NCBI RefSeq assembly: GCF_030811835.1
Contig: NZ_JAUSRO010000019.1
Location: 56,387 to 120,386 of the forward strand
DNA: 64,000 bases
Direction of reading: 5' to 3'
Origin: Variovorax ginsengisoli
Lineage (GTDB): Bacteria; Pseudomonadota; Gammaproteobacteria; Burkholderiales; Burkholderiaceae_C
Shown: positions 27,474-35,653 of the stretch, one piece after another
How the letters are laid out: every line of letters begins with the position of its first letter
How positions within the stretch are numbered: position 1 is the first letter of the stretch
The notes under the pieces: generated by a model
Told to the model about the DNA's origin: nothing
What the model saw: only the letters and a program-made list of their open reading frames with translations
The model's database searches: none
Position numbers and translations under genes: made by a program

Positions 27474-29036
27474 ATGAACGCCATGACCACCACCATCCAG
27501 CAGGACGACCTGATCGAGTCGGTCGCTGCCGCCTTGCAGTACATCAGCTACTACCACCCGACCGACTACATCGCGCACCTCGCCAAGGCCTACGAACGCG
27601 AGCAGAGCCCGGCGGCGAAGGATGCGATCGCGCAGATCCTCACCAACAGCAAGATGAGCGCGACCGGCCAGCGCCCGATCTGCCAGGACACCGGCATCGT
27701 CAACGTGTTTCTCAAGGTCGGCATGGACGTGCGTTGGGGCGGCTTCACCGGCAGCCTGGATGACGCCATCAACGAAGGCGTGCGCCGTGGGTACAACCAC
27801 CCGGACAACACGCTGCGCGCCTCGGTCGTGGCCGACCCGCAGTTCGACCGCAAGAACACCAAGGACAACACGCCCGCGGTGATCTTCACCGAGATCGTGC
27901 CGGGCGATAAGCTGGAAGTGACGGTCGCGGCCAAGGGCGGCGGCAGCGAAAACAAGAGCAAGCTGGTCATGCTCAACCCCGGCGACAGCGTGGTCGACTG
28001 GGTCTTGAAGACCGTGCCGACCATGGGTGCCGGCTGGTGCCCGCCCGGCATGCTGGGCATCGGCATCGGCGGCACCGCCGAGAAGGCCGCGCTGATGGCC
28101 AAGGAAAGCCTGATGGACGACCTGGACATGCACGAGCTGCAGACCAAGAAGGCCTCGGGCGCCGAGCTGAGCAAGGTCGAGGCGCTGCGCATCGAGCTCT
28201 ACGAAAAGGTGAACGCGCTGGGCATCGGCGCGCAGGGCCTGGGTGGCCTATCGACCGTGCTCGACATCAAGATCAAGATGTACCCGACGCATGCGGCCAG
28301 CAAGCCGGTCGCGATGATCCCGAACTGCGCGGCCACCCGCCATGCGCACTTCACGATGGACGGCAGCGGCGCGGTGTACCTCACGCCGCCCTCGCTTGAC
28401 CTGTGGCCCGATGTCGATTGGGCGCCCGACTACAACAAGAGCAAGAAGGTCGACCTGAACGCCCTCACGCCCGAGGAAGTGGCGAGCTGGAAGCCCGGCG
28501 ACACGCTGCTGCTCAACGGCAAGATGCTCACCGGCCGCGACGCCGCGCACAAGCGCATCGCCGACATGCTGCTCAAGGGCGAGAAGCTGCCGGTGGACTT
28601 CACCAACCGCGTCATCTACTACGTTGGCCCGGTCGATCCGGTCAAGGGCGAAGCGGTCGGCCCGGCCGGCCCCACCACCGCCACCCGCATGGACGGCTTC
28701 ACCGAAATGATGCTGGCCCAGACCGGCCTGATCGCAATGATCGGCAAGGCCGAGCGTGGCCCGACCGGCATCGAGGCCATCAAGAAACACAAGAGCGCAT
28801 ACCTCATGGCCGTCGGCGGCGCCGCCTACCTGGTGAGCAAGGCGATCAAGACCGCCAAGGTGGTGGGCTTCGCGGACCTGGGCATGGAAGCCATCTACGA
28901 ATTCGACGTGGTCGACATGCCGGTGACGGTGGCGGTCGACGCCGGTGGCACCAGCGCGCACATCACCGGCCCGGCCGAGTGGCAGAAGCGCATCGCCTCG
29001 GGCGAGTTCAAGACCATTCCCGTGGCAACGGCTTGA
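27474..29036 (+). CDS. fumA: Fumarate hydratase, class I (iron-sulfur)
   Basis: 520 residues, a single-chain class I fumarase with alpha and beta parts fused. Cys residues expected to bind the [4Fe-4S] cluster are in RPICQDTG, GAGWCPPGMLG and MIPNCAATRH. The C-terminal beta part shows GKMLTGRDAAHKR and YVGPVDPVKGEAVGPAGPTTATRMD. The start at 27474 (or ATG 27483) was chosen. Overlaps murI by 4 bp. The name fumA is used in the class I sense; the regulatory identity with E. coli fumA or fumB cannot be told. Confidence 0.95.
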   Translation: MNAMTTTIQQDDLIESVAAALQYISYYHPTDYIAHLAKAYEREQSPAAKDAIAQILTNSKMSATGQRPICQDTGIVNVFLKVGMDVRWGGFTGSLDDAINEGVRRGYNHPDNTLRASVVADPQFDRKNTKDNTPAVIFTEIVPGDKLEVTVAAKGGGSENKSKLVMLNPGDSVVDWVLKTVPTMGAGWCPPGMLGIGIGGTAEKAALMAKESLMDDLDMHELQTKKASGAELSKVEALRIELYEKVNALGIGAQGLGGLSTVLDIKIKMYPTHAASKPVAMIPNCAATRHAHFTMDGSGAVYLTPPSLDLWPDVDWAPDYNKSKKVDLNALTPEEVASWKPGDTLLLNGKMLTGRDAAHKRIADMLLKGEKLPVDFTNRVIYYVGPVDPVKGEAVGPAGPTTATRMDGFTEMMLAQTGLIAMIGKAERGPTGIEAIKKHKSAYLMAVGGAAYLVSKAIKTAKVVGFADLGMEAIYEFDVVDMPVTVAVDAGGTSAHITGPAEWQKRIASGEFKTIPVATA

Positions 29037-29878
29037 ACCTCGGCGCCGCGCGTCATCAGCCGGTCGGCGTGTTCGACAGCGGCGTCGGCGGACTCAGCGT
29101 GCTGAACGCGCTGCGCGCCGCCCTGCCGTACGAGCGCTTCGTCTATTTCGCGGATGCCGCCCACGCGCCGTACGGCGAACGCGACGATGCCTTCGTCGCG
29201 CAGCGCACGCAGGCCGTGGCGCACGACCTGCGCGACACCCATGGCATCAAGGCGCTGGTGGTGGCCTGCAACACCGCCACGGCAGCCGCCATCCACCTGC
29301 TTCGCGCAGACCATCCGGGGTTTCCGCTGGTCGGGCTGGAGCCCGCGCTCAAGCCGGCGGTGGCCCTCAGCCGAACCCGACAGGTCGCCGTTCTTGCCAC
29401 CCGCGGCACGGTGACCAGCCGCAAATTCCAGGCCTTGCGCGACGCACTCGCCGGGCAGGTCCATTTCCACGCCGTCGCCTGCGACGGGCTGGCCACGGCC
29501 ATCGAGCAGGCCGACAGCGCACAGATCGCCCGCCTGTGCGAACGCTATGTGCGCAAGGCGGGCGACTTCGGCACCGCCGCCGGGCAGATCGACACCCTCG
29601 TGTTGGGCTGTACCCATTACCCGCTGGTGGCCGACGAGTTCCGGCGCCATACCGGTGTGTCGGTGGGCTTCCTCGATACCGGCGTGCCTGTCGCGCAGCA
29701 GACGCGCCGCCTGCTGGCCGCCGCCGATCTGCTGGCCGACGACGCGCAGGCCGGCGACGTCCGGCTGACGGGCAGCGGCGATGTGGCCGCGCTCGAAGCC
29801 GCAGCCGCCCGCTGGCTCTCACGACAGGCCGGGTTCACGGAGGCCACAGCCTGGACTGCCGGTCCGGAATCGGCATGA
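29033..29878 (+). CDS. murI: Glutamate racemase
   Basis: L-glutamate to D-glutamate for peptidoglycan. About 281 residues. The two catalytic Cys sit in VVACNTATAAA and LGCTHYPLVA; the N-terminal signature is VFDSGVGGLSVL. The TTG at 29033 overlaps the fumarase stop (TTGA) and is the only start that keeps the whole first strand. A GTG at 29069 would begin inside FDSGVGG. Coupled translation from fumA is likely. Its stop overlaps the next gene by 4 bp. Confidence 0.93.
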   Translation: MNLGAARHQPVGVFDSGVGGLSVLNALRAALPYERFVYFADAAHAPYGERDDAFVAQRTQAVAHDLRDTHGIKALVVACNTATAAAIHLLRADHPGFPLVGLEPALKPAVALSRTRQVAVLATRGTVTSRKFQALRDALAGQVHFHAVACDGLATAIEQADSAQIARLCERYVRKAGDFGTAAGQIDTLVLGCTHYPLVADEFRRHTGVSVGFLDTGVPVAQQTRRLLAAADLLADDAQAGDVRLTGSGDVAALEAAAARWLSRQAGFTEATAWTAGPESA

Positions 29879-30633
29879 AACGCCTGGTGGCCACCTTCGC
29901 GCTCGCCGCCACCTGCCTGGCCAGTCACGCCGCCTGCGACACCGGGCTGGCCGAACGCCTGCACGCCAAGCTGCACCCGGATCGCAGGCTCGACCATGAA
30001 CTGGCCTTGTGTGAGCCCTGGCGCGGCGTGCTGGGGCGTTACATCGTGGTGCTGCCGTTGCCGCGCGCTTCGTCGCAGCAGGAGCTCTCGACCTTCGATC
30101 TCGACGTGCTGGTGGTCCAGCAGGCAGACAACGGCAACACCGACCGCGCGCGCATCGTCAGCCGGTTGTATGAGCCGTCGGCGCTGACCGAAGACGCCAT
30201 CCGCGTGTCGGAGATCAAGCTGGATTCGGCGAGGTACATGCTCGGCAAGGACGAGCGCGCGTTCGGCTTGCGCATCACGCACCGCGGCGCATCGCGCACC
30301 AACCCTTATGAAAGCGAACGGCTGAGCTTGTATGTGCCGCAGGGACCGCGCCTGTTGCGCCTGCTGCGCGGCTTCGAAGTGACGCTCGAACGCGGCGAAT
30401 GGGACGCCAGCTGCGCAGGCAGTTTCGAGACGGTGCGCAGCGGACTGACAGTGCTGCGCAGCGAAAGCCACGGCTATGCCGACCTGCAGGTGCGCCAGAC
30501 CCGCTCGGTGAGCCAATCGAGCACACAGGGCGACGAGTGCGTGACGCGCGAGCAGCCCGCCACGTTTCGCACGGCCACACTGCAGTTCGAGGGCAGCGTC
30601 TACAGCGTGCCCCGCGGCTTCACGGCCGACTGA
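29875..30633 (+). CDS. Uncharacterised secreted protein, coupled to murI
   Basis: 252 residues that I do not recognise. The signal peptide (MKRLVATFALAATCLASHA) has a probable cut before ACDTG. Mature part: mixed polar, four Cys (ACDTG, ELALCEPW, DASCAGSF, GDECVTR), which could form two disulfides in the periplasm. No known catalytic motif. The start ATG overlaps the murI stop (ATGA), so expression is probably tied to murI and a cell-envelope role is conceivable. Confidence 0.8.
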   Translation: MKRLVATFALAATCLASHAACDTGLAERLHAKLHPDRRLDHELALCEPWRGVLGRYIVVLPLPRASSQQELSTFDLDVLVVQQADNGNTDRARIVSRLYEPSALTEDAIRVSEIKLDSARYMLGKDERAFGLRITHRGASRTNPYESERLSLYVPQGPRLLRLLRGFEVTLERGEWDASCAGSFETVRSGLTVLRSESHGYADLQVRQTRSVSQSSTQGDECVTREQPATFRTATLQFEGSVYSVPRGFTAD

Positions 30634-30674
30634 CCACGCCCCACCCCGAGGGGCAAAGGCGCGACAGGGCCGCC

Positions 30675-31313
30675 TCAGTGCAGGTGGCGCGGACGGCGGC
30701 CGCCGCCATGGCCGCCGGCACCCGGACCGCCAGCGCCACCGCTGCCGCGCGGCCGCTTGCCGAGTTCCAGCGAGTTCACCAGCGCATCGAAGCGCTCGCC
30801 GAACAGCTTGTCGATCTCGGCAACCACGCCGCCGAGTTCGGCGCCATCGAAATGGCGCTCCATGAGGTTGACCACGTCCTCGACCAGCAAGTCGCGCTGC
30901 ACCTGCATGATCGCCGCCGGGTTCGGGCCGACGAACATCATCAGGAAGTCGTCACGCGACTCTTCCTCGGGGTCACCCTCTTCCTCGTCGAAGTCGGTGT
31001 CGTAGAACGTAATCTCGAGGGCCGCGCCCTGCTCGGCGAGTTCGTTGAGGGCCATGCACATTTCGTCGAGCGCCTGGCGGAAATCTTCGTCGCCAGGCAC
31101 CGTCCAGCACATCTGGAGCATGTGCTCTTTCTGCTCGAAACGGATGCCGGGTTCTTCTTCATAGGCGCTGGTGGCGCCGTCGGCCAGCGAGCGAGCGCCC
31201 GCATAGGCCCAGAGCGGCTTGAGCGCTTCCTGGATCTGCGCGAAGTTCACGTCCGAACGCAGCGGCACGTCGCCATGCACATGAATTTCGAATGGAGCGT
31301 TGTAGCGAGGCAT
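30675..31313 (-). CDS. Uncharacterised acidic protein with Gly/His/Arg-rich tail (DUF6806-like?)
   Basis: 212 residues, cytosolic. The acidic middle reads FYDTDFDEEEGDPEEESRDD; the C-terminal about 25 residues are Gly/Arg/His-rich, ending GGGRRPRHLH. The N-terminus MPRYNAPFEIHVHGDVPLR begins at an ATG with AAGGAG 10 nt upstream. A TAGAAT box on the minus strand at 31384-31389 could be the -10 of its promoter. It resembles conserved Burkholderiales proteins of unknown function (possibly DUF6806; recalled, not checked). No function proposed. Confidence 0.8.
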   Translation of the reverse strand: MPRYNAPFEIHVHGDVPLRSDVNFAQIQEALKPLWAYAGARSLADGATSAYEEEPGIRFEQKEHMLQMCWTVPGDEDFRQALDEMCMALNELAEQGAALEITFYDTDFDEEEGDPEEESRDDFLMMFVGPNPAAIMQVQRDLLVEDVVNLMERHFDGAELGGVVAEIDKLFGERFDALVNSLELGKRPRGSGGAGGPGAGGHGGGRRPRHLH

Positions 31314-31464
31314 GTCTGTGCTCCTTGTTGATTGCGGGGTGCCCGGCTGTGGCACCTTCCGTCTGCCTGTGGAGGCGCCGCGGATTCTAGGTCCGTGGCA
31401 GCTGAGCATGAATTATGCCGCCGCCAATGACATCGCTGCCAGCGCCGCTATGCCCCAGGGTGGA

Positions 31465-32202
31465 TCAGGATTCGTAGAACAGGTGGTGCCGCGTTTCTGT
31501 TTTGTTGAGCCAGCGGCGCAGCCACCGCAGCGAAGTGTCGCTCACCCCGTTCCAGCGCATGCCGCAGCGCCAGCGGCCTTCGGCGCTCAGCGTGCAATGC
31601 ATGATTTCCGGGGCCGGCAGCTCGATGCAGTACGTATCGACGAGCAGACGGAGCTCGCTGCCGTCGTAGGTGCCCAGCGGCAGCGGTTCAGGCAAGGTGA
31701 AGCCGATGCCGGTTTCACTGATGTCGATGATGTGCGGCGCCACGTTCAGGCCGTCGAGGTGCACCGGATCGCGGCTGCCAATCTTGATGCGGCGGGTGTC
31801 ACGCGACTGCTGGCACACCACCTTGTCGGGCATGCGGGCATTCCAGTACTGGGCGCTGCCATAAGTGCCGTCCAATGTCACCGCAAAGAGCATGACGCCA
31901 TCGTCGGTGGGCACCGAGAGGTTGATCGTCTCGCCCGGAGCGACGAAAGGCATTGAATCACAGACGATGTAGAGCGAATCCTGGTTGGCACCGACCAGCT
32001 TGGCCTCGGCCACCGAAACGCCATCGGGCGACCGCACCCGCAAGGCGCTGCTGAGCTTGGCGAGCTTGCTCATCATGTCGCGGATCACCTCGGCCTGCTC
32101 GATGGGCCCGGCCGGCGGCGACGCCGTCATGTCGGGCATGGTCAGCGCTGCCGCGGATCGGCGCCGGATCAGGGCGGCGAAGAGGTCGATCCACGTTTTC
32201 AT
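31465..32202 (-). CDS. PilZ-domain protein (c-di-GMP binding candidate)
   Basis: 245 residues. An N-terminal domain (about 1-130) of YcgR-like look is followed by a PilZ domain. Its c-di-GMP signature is present as SRDTRRIKIGSRDP (R-x3-R type) and, about 25 residues later, DISETGIGF (D-x-S-x-x-G). Family knowledge says such proteins link c-di-GMP to motility or exopolysaccharide. ATG at 32202. Same strand as, and 139 bp after, the CBS gene; a nested inverted repeat lies between them. The diguanylate cyclase at 61441 is a possible, unlinked partner. Confidence 0.85.
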   Translation of the reverse strand: MKTWIDLFAALIRRRSAAALTMPDMTASPPAGPIEQAEVIRDMMSKLAKLSSALRVRSPDGVSVAEAKLVGANQDSLYIVCDSMPFVAPGETINLSVPTDDGVMLFAVTLDGTYGSAQYWNARMPDKVVCQQSRDTRRIKIGSRDPVHLDGLNVAPHIIDISETGIGFTLPEPLPLGTYDGSELRLLVDTYCIELPAPEIMHCTLSAEGRWRCGMRWNGVSDTSLRWLRRWLNKTETRHHLFYES

Positions 32203-32211
32203 GGGCCAGGG

Positions 32212-32273
32212 GTGTCCATCTCGTTGTGCACGCAGCGTGCAGGTTGTTTGCGAGATTGAACACGAGTGGACAC
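32212..32273. repeat. Nested inverted repeats upstream of the PilZ gene
   Basis: Outer arms GTGTCCA (32212-32218) and TGGACAC (32267-32273). Inner arms ATCTCG (32218-32223) and CGAGAT (32251-32256). Central palindrome TGCACGC-A-GCGTGCA (32227-32241). Three concentric symmetric elements in 62 bp just before a start codon suggest an operator array or structured leader; function unknown. Confidence 0.5.
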
Positions 32274-32341
32274 GCCCAGGTGTCACGGGAATGCAAAACC
32301 TGCCAGCCCGTGGCGCGAGCCGGCCTCCTCCAGCAGCAGCC

Positions 32342-32800
32342 TCAGCCGGCGTTGCTGCCTTCGTCCTCGGCCGGCCAGTCGCGGATGTAGGCCTTGAGCA
32401 TCTTGTTCTCGAAGTTCTGGCTGTCGACCACCGCCTTGGCCACATCGTAGAAGCTGATCACGCCCATGAGCATGCGCTTGTCCATGACCGGCATGTAGCG
32501 CGCGTGGCGCTGCAGCATGATGCGGCGGATTTCGTCGAGGTCGGTCTCGCCGGTGCAGGTCACGGGCGCGTCGTCCATGGCCTTGCGGACCAGCGTGGTG
32601 CCCACCGTGCCGCCATTGGCCACGATGGTGACGATGACTTCGCGGAAGGTGAGCATGCCCACGAGGTCGCCGTGTTCCATCACGACCAGCGAGCCGATGT
32701 CCTTTTCGGCCATGGCTTTCACCGCCACGGCCAGCGGTTCGTCAGGCGTGACCGTGTAGAGCGTGTTGCCCTTGACGCGCAGGATGTCGCTGACTTTCAT
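32342..32800 (-). CDS. CBS-pair domain protein
   Basis: 152 residues made almost entirely of two CBS motifs (about 5-60 and 75-130), e.g. DIGSLVVMEHGDLVGMLTFRE and ARYMPVMDKRMLMGVISFYDVAKAV. Such stand-alone pairs bind adenine nucleotides and regulate partner proteins. The ATG at 32800 has GAGGAG 9 nt upstream. Divergent from metY. The partner is unknown. Confidence 0.92.
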   Translation of the reverse strand: MKVSDILRVKGNTLYTVTPDEPLAVAVKAMAEKDIGSLVVMEHGDLVGMLTFREVIVTIVANGGTVGTTLVRKAMDDAPVTCTGETDLDEIRRIMLQRHARYMPVMDKRMLMGVISFYDVAKAVVDSQNFENKMLKAYIRDWPAEDEGSNAG

Positions 32801-32949
32801 GATGGTGCTCCTCTGTGACTCGGCTGGCTCGTGGTTCGCGTTTGAATATAGCCCATGTCGCTCACAATGCGCCATCGGCCCGCGCGCGGCGGTGGCGGAG
32901 ATACCGTCGCCTGCGCGCCGGGACGCCGAGAAATTCATCAAGGAGAGAC

Positions 32950-34251
32950 ATGCCTGGCTATTCCGACCCCGGTTTCGACACCCTCGCCCTGCACGCGGGC
33001 GCCGCGCCCGACCCAACGACCGGCGCGCGCGCCGTGCCGATCCACCTCACCACGTCCTTCGTCTTCGAGTCGAGCGACCACGCCGCCGCCCTGTTCAACC
33101 TGGAACGCGCCGGCCACGTCTACAGCCGCATCAGCAACCCGACCAACGCGGTGCTGGAACAGCGCGTGGCGGCGCTCGAAGGCGGCATCGGTGCCATTGC
33201 CACCGCCAGCGGACAGGCTGCGCTGCACCTGAGCGTGGCCACGCTGATGGGCGCCGGCTCGCACATCGTGGCGAGCACCGCGCTCTACGGCGGTTCGCAG
33301 AACCTGCTGCACTACACGATGCGGCGCTTCGGCATCGAGACGACCTTCGTCAAGCCGAACGACCTGGACGGCTGGAAGGCCGCGATCCGGCCGAACACCA
33401 AGCTGCTGTTCGGCGAAACCGTGGGCAACCCGGGCCTCGATGTGCTCGACATCCCGTCGGTGAGCGACATCGCGCATGCGGCCGGCGTGCCGCTGCTGGT
33501 CGATTCGACGCTGACCTCGCCCTACCTGATCAAGCCCTTCGACCATGGTGCCGACCTGGTCTACCACTCGGCCACCAAATTCCTGAGCGGCCATGGCACG
33601 GTGATCGGTGGCGTGGTGGTCGACGGCGGCAGCTTCGACTGGGAGAAATCCGGCAAATTCGCCGAGCTGAGCCAGGCCTATGACGGTTTCCACAACATGG
33701 TGTTCAGCGAGGAAAGCACGGTCGGCGCCTTCCTGCTGCGTGCGCGTCGCGAAGGCCTGCGCGACTTTGGTGCGTCGATGAGCCCGCACACGGCGTGGCT
33801 GATCCTGCAGGGCATCGAGACGTTGCCCCTGCGCATGGAGCGCCACATCGACAACACGCAGAAGGTGGTGGAGTTCCTGGCCGCGCACCCCTTCGTGTCG
33901 CGGGTGGGCCATCCGCTGATCGAATCGCACCCGAGCCATGCGCTGGCCGGCAAGTTGCTGCGTCACGGCGCGCGCGGCGCCGGCGCGGTGTTCAGCTTCG
34001 ACATCAAGGGCAGCCGCGAGCAGGGCAAGAAGTTCATCGAGGCGCTCAAGCTCTTCAGCCACCTGGCCAACGTAGGCGACTGCCGCAGCCTGGTGATCCA
34101 TCCGGCCAGCACCACGCACTTCCGCATGACGGACGAGGCGCTGGCGGGCGCGGGCATCGGCCAGGGGACGATCCGGCTGTCGATCGGGCTGGAAGATCCG
34201 GCGGATTTGATCGATGACCTGAAGCGGGCGTTGAAGGCCGCTGAAAAATGA
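32950..34251 (+). CDS. metY: O-acetylhomoserine aminocarboxypropyltransferase / sulfhydrylase
   Basis: 433 residues of the Cys/Met PLP family. The N-terminus FDTLALHAGAAPDPTTGAR, the PLP Lys in YHSATKFLSGHGTVIGG and the extended segment around FDWEKSGKF are typical of MetY rather than the shorter MetZ/MetB. Makes homocysteine from O-acetylhomoserine and sulfide (or accepts O-succinylhomoserine; substrate preference unread). ATG at 32950 with AGGAGAG 7 nt before. Followed by a GC-rich repeat and a hydrolase gene. Confidence 0.88.
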   Translation: MPGYSDPGFDTLALHAGAAPDPTTGARAVPIHLTTSFVFESSDHAAALFNLERAGHVYSRISNPTNAVLEQRVAALEGGIGAIATASGQAALHLSVATLMGAGSHIVASTALYGGSQNLLHYTMRRFGIETTFVKPNDLDGWKAAIRPNTKLLFGETVGNPGLDVLDIPSVSDIAHAAGVPLLVDSTLTSPYLIKPFDHGADLVYHSATKFLSGHGTVIGGVVVDGGSFDWEKSGKFAELSQAYDGFHNMVFSEESTVGAFLLRARREGLRDFGASMSPHTAWLILQGIETLPLRMERHIDNTQKVVEFLAAHPFVSRVGHPLIESHPSHALAGKLLRHGARGAGAVFSFDIKGSREQGKKFIEALKLFSHLANVGDCRSLVIHPASTTHFRMTDEALAGAGIGQGTIRLSIGLEDPADLIDDLKRALKAAEK

Positions 34252-34350
34252 GCAAACCCCCAGGCTTGCCCACTTCGTGTGGCAGCGCCCACCCCCTTGC
34301 AGGGGGCAACACCCACGGCCCGGCAGAGCCGGTTCCGCGGTGTTTCTGGA
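34252..34350. repeat. Intergenic GC-rich hairpin repeat of the Comamonadaceae type
   Basis: Between metY and the hydrolase gene. Contains CCCCC-TTGCA-GGGGG (34292-34306) and CCGGC-AGA-GCCGG (34320-34332), followed by a segment reading TTCCGCGGTGTTTCTGG. The arrangement resembles a dispersed intergenic repeat I recall from Variovorax-type genomes; only one copy is in this window, so repetition itself is not shown here. Confidence 0.5.
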
Positions 34351-34369
34351 ATAAGAGGAGCGAGACATT

Positions 34370-35191
34370 GTGATTTTTCAAATCAACGGCCATACCACCT
34401 ACGCCTACACCGGCGGCAAGCCGCTCGATGCGGCCAAGCCGACCATGGTCTTCATCCACGGCGTGCTCAACGACCACAGCGTGTGGATCCTGCAGAGCCG
34501 CTGGTTCGCCAACCACGGCTGGAACATGCTGGCAGTCGACCTGCCCGGCCACTGCCGCAGCGCCGGAAAGCCGCCGGCCACCGTCGAAGAGGCCGCGGAT
34601 TTCGTCGTGGCGCTGCTCGACGCAGCCGGCGTTCAGAAGGCCGCGCTGGTCGGCCACAGCTTCGGCTCGCTGATCGCGCTGGAGACGGCCGCCCGCGCGC
34701 CAGAGCGCGTGTCGCACCTGGCGATGGTTGGCACGGCCTACCCGATGGCAGTGTCGCCGGCGCTGCTCGACAGCGCGCTGAACGCGCCGATGAAGGCCAT
34801 CGACATGGTCAACGCCTTCTCGCATTCAATGCTGGCGCCGCCGCCCTCCTCGCTTGGCCCCGGCACCTGGCTCTATGGCGGCTCGCGCGCGCTCATGCGA
34901 CGTGTCCTGGCGAGCAACCGGGAGGTCAACGTGTTCCACGTCGGGTTCAAAGCCTGCAACGACTATGCCCATGGCGAAGCAGCCATGGCAGCCGTTGCCG
35001 CCCAGGGCTGCCCCGTGCTGTTCCTGCTCGGCGCCGTCGACCAGATGACGCCGCCGCGCGCCACCCGCACGCTGACCGCGCAGGCGCCCGCGGCCCAGGT
35101 GGTCACCGTGCAGGCTGGCCACGCACTGATGAGCGAGGCCCCGGACGCAGTGCTGTTCGCCCTGGCCGATTTCACGGGAACGCCGCGCTGA
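34370..35191 (+). CDS. Alpha/beta-fold hydrolase
   Basis: 273 residues. Nucleophile elbow LVGHSFGSL (Ser near residue 104), oxyanion region FIHGVLNDHSVW, the acid in LLGAVDQMTPP and the His in VQAGHALMSEAP complete a catalytic triad. The start is a GTG at 34370 with AGAGGAG 10 nt upstream. Lipase, esterase or haloperoxidase-like; substrate unknown. Directly after metY and the hairpin repeat, and convergent with the thioredoxin gene. Confidence 0.88.
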   Translation: MIFQINGHTTYAYTGGKPLDAAKPTMVFIHGVLNDHSVWILQSRWFANHGWNMLAVDLPGHCRSAGKPPATVEEAADFVVALLDAAGVQKAALVGHSFGSLIALETAARAPERVSHLAMVGTAYPMAVSPALLDSALNAPMKAIDMVNAFSHSMLAPPPSSLGPGTWLYGGSRALMRRVLASNREVNVFHVGFKACNDYAHGEAAMAAVAAQGCPVLFLLGAVDQMTPPRATRTLTAQAPAAQVVTVQAGHALMSEAPDAVLFALADFTGTPR

Positions 35192-35218
35192 AGCGGCGGG
35201 GACACCGGTGCTGCGCGC

Positions 35219-35641
35219 TCAGGCGCCGGTGGTGTCCGGGGCTCCGGGGGTCAGCGCGAAGGTGTCCGGGCGAGCAGCCAGCGCGGACAACAGGGTCATG
35301 ACCTCGGCCGTGGCCGCCTGCGCCGCACCGCGCTCGTCGGGCAAGGCGGCGAGCATGCGCGCGAGCGTGTCCGCATGGGGCAACAGGGGGCCCAGGAAAT
35401 GCGTGCCGGATGCGCTCGCGATCAGCAGCGTCGGAAAGGTCTCCACGTCGAAGTCGTCCGCCAGTTCGGCGTGGTCCTCGACGTCGACCCATGCAAAGCG
35501 CAGCGACGGGTGGGTGCGCGCCACCTGCTCGAACACGCCCCGGTACTCGCGGCATGCACCGCACCACTCGGCGCACAGACAGACCACCCAGGTGGACGCA
35601 TCGGCACCGGAATTCGAAGGGGCGAAGGACAAGGCACTCAT
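35219..35641 (-). CDS. Thioredoxin-fold protein
   Basis: 140 residues with a thioredoxin active site in LCAEWCGACREYRGVFEQVA (CGAC, versus CGPC in classical Trx) and a cis-Pro in VETFPTLLIA. No signal peptide, so cytosolic. Follows yihY-like by 12 bp and probably shares its transcript. Redox partner unknown. Confidence 0.88.
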   Translation of the reverse strand: MSALSFAPSNSGADASTWVVCLCAEWCGACREYRGVFEQVARTHPSLRFAWVDVEDHAELADDFDVETFPTLLIASASGTHFLGPLLPHADTLARMLAALPDERGAAQAATAEVMTLLSALAARPDTFALTPGAPDTTGA

Positions 35642-35653
35642 GGCGTGTCGCGA

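Noticed and set aside
27354..28133. N-terminal extension of fumC up to 28133
   Set aside because: It would run antisense through the class I fumarase; FumC homology begins at the ATG at 27356.
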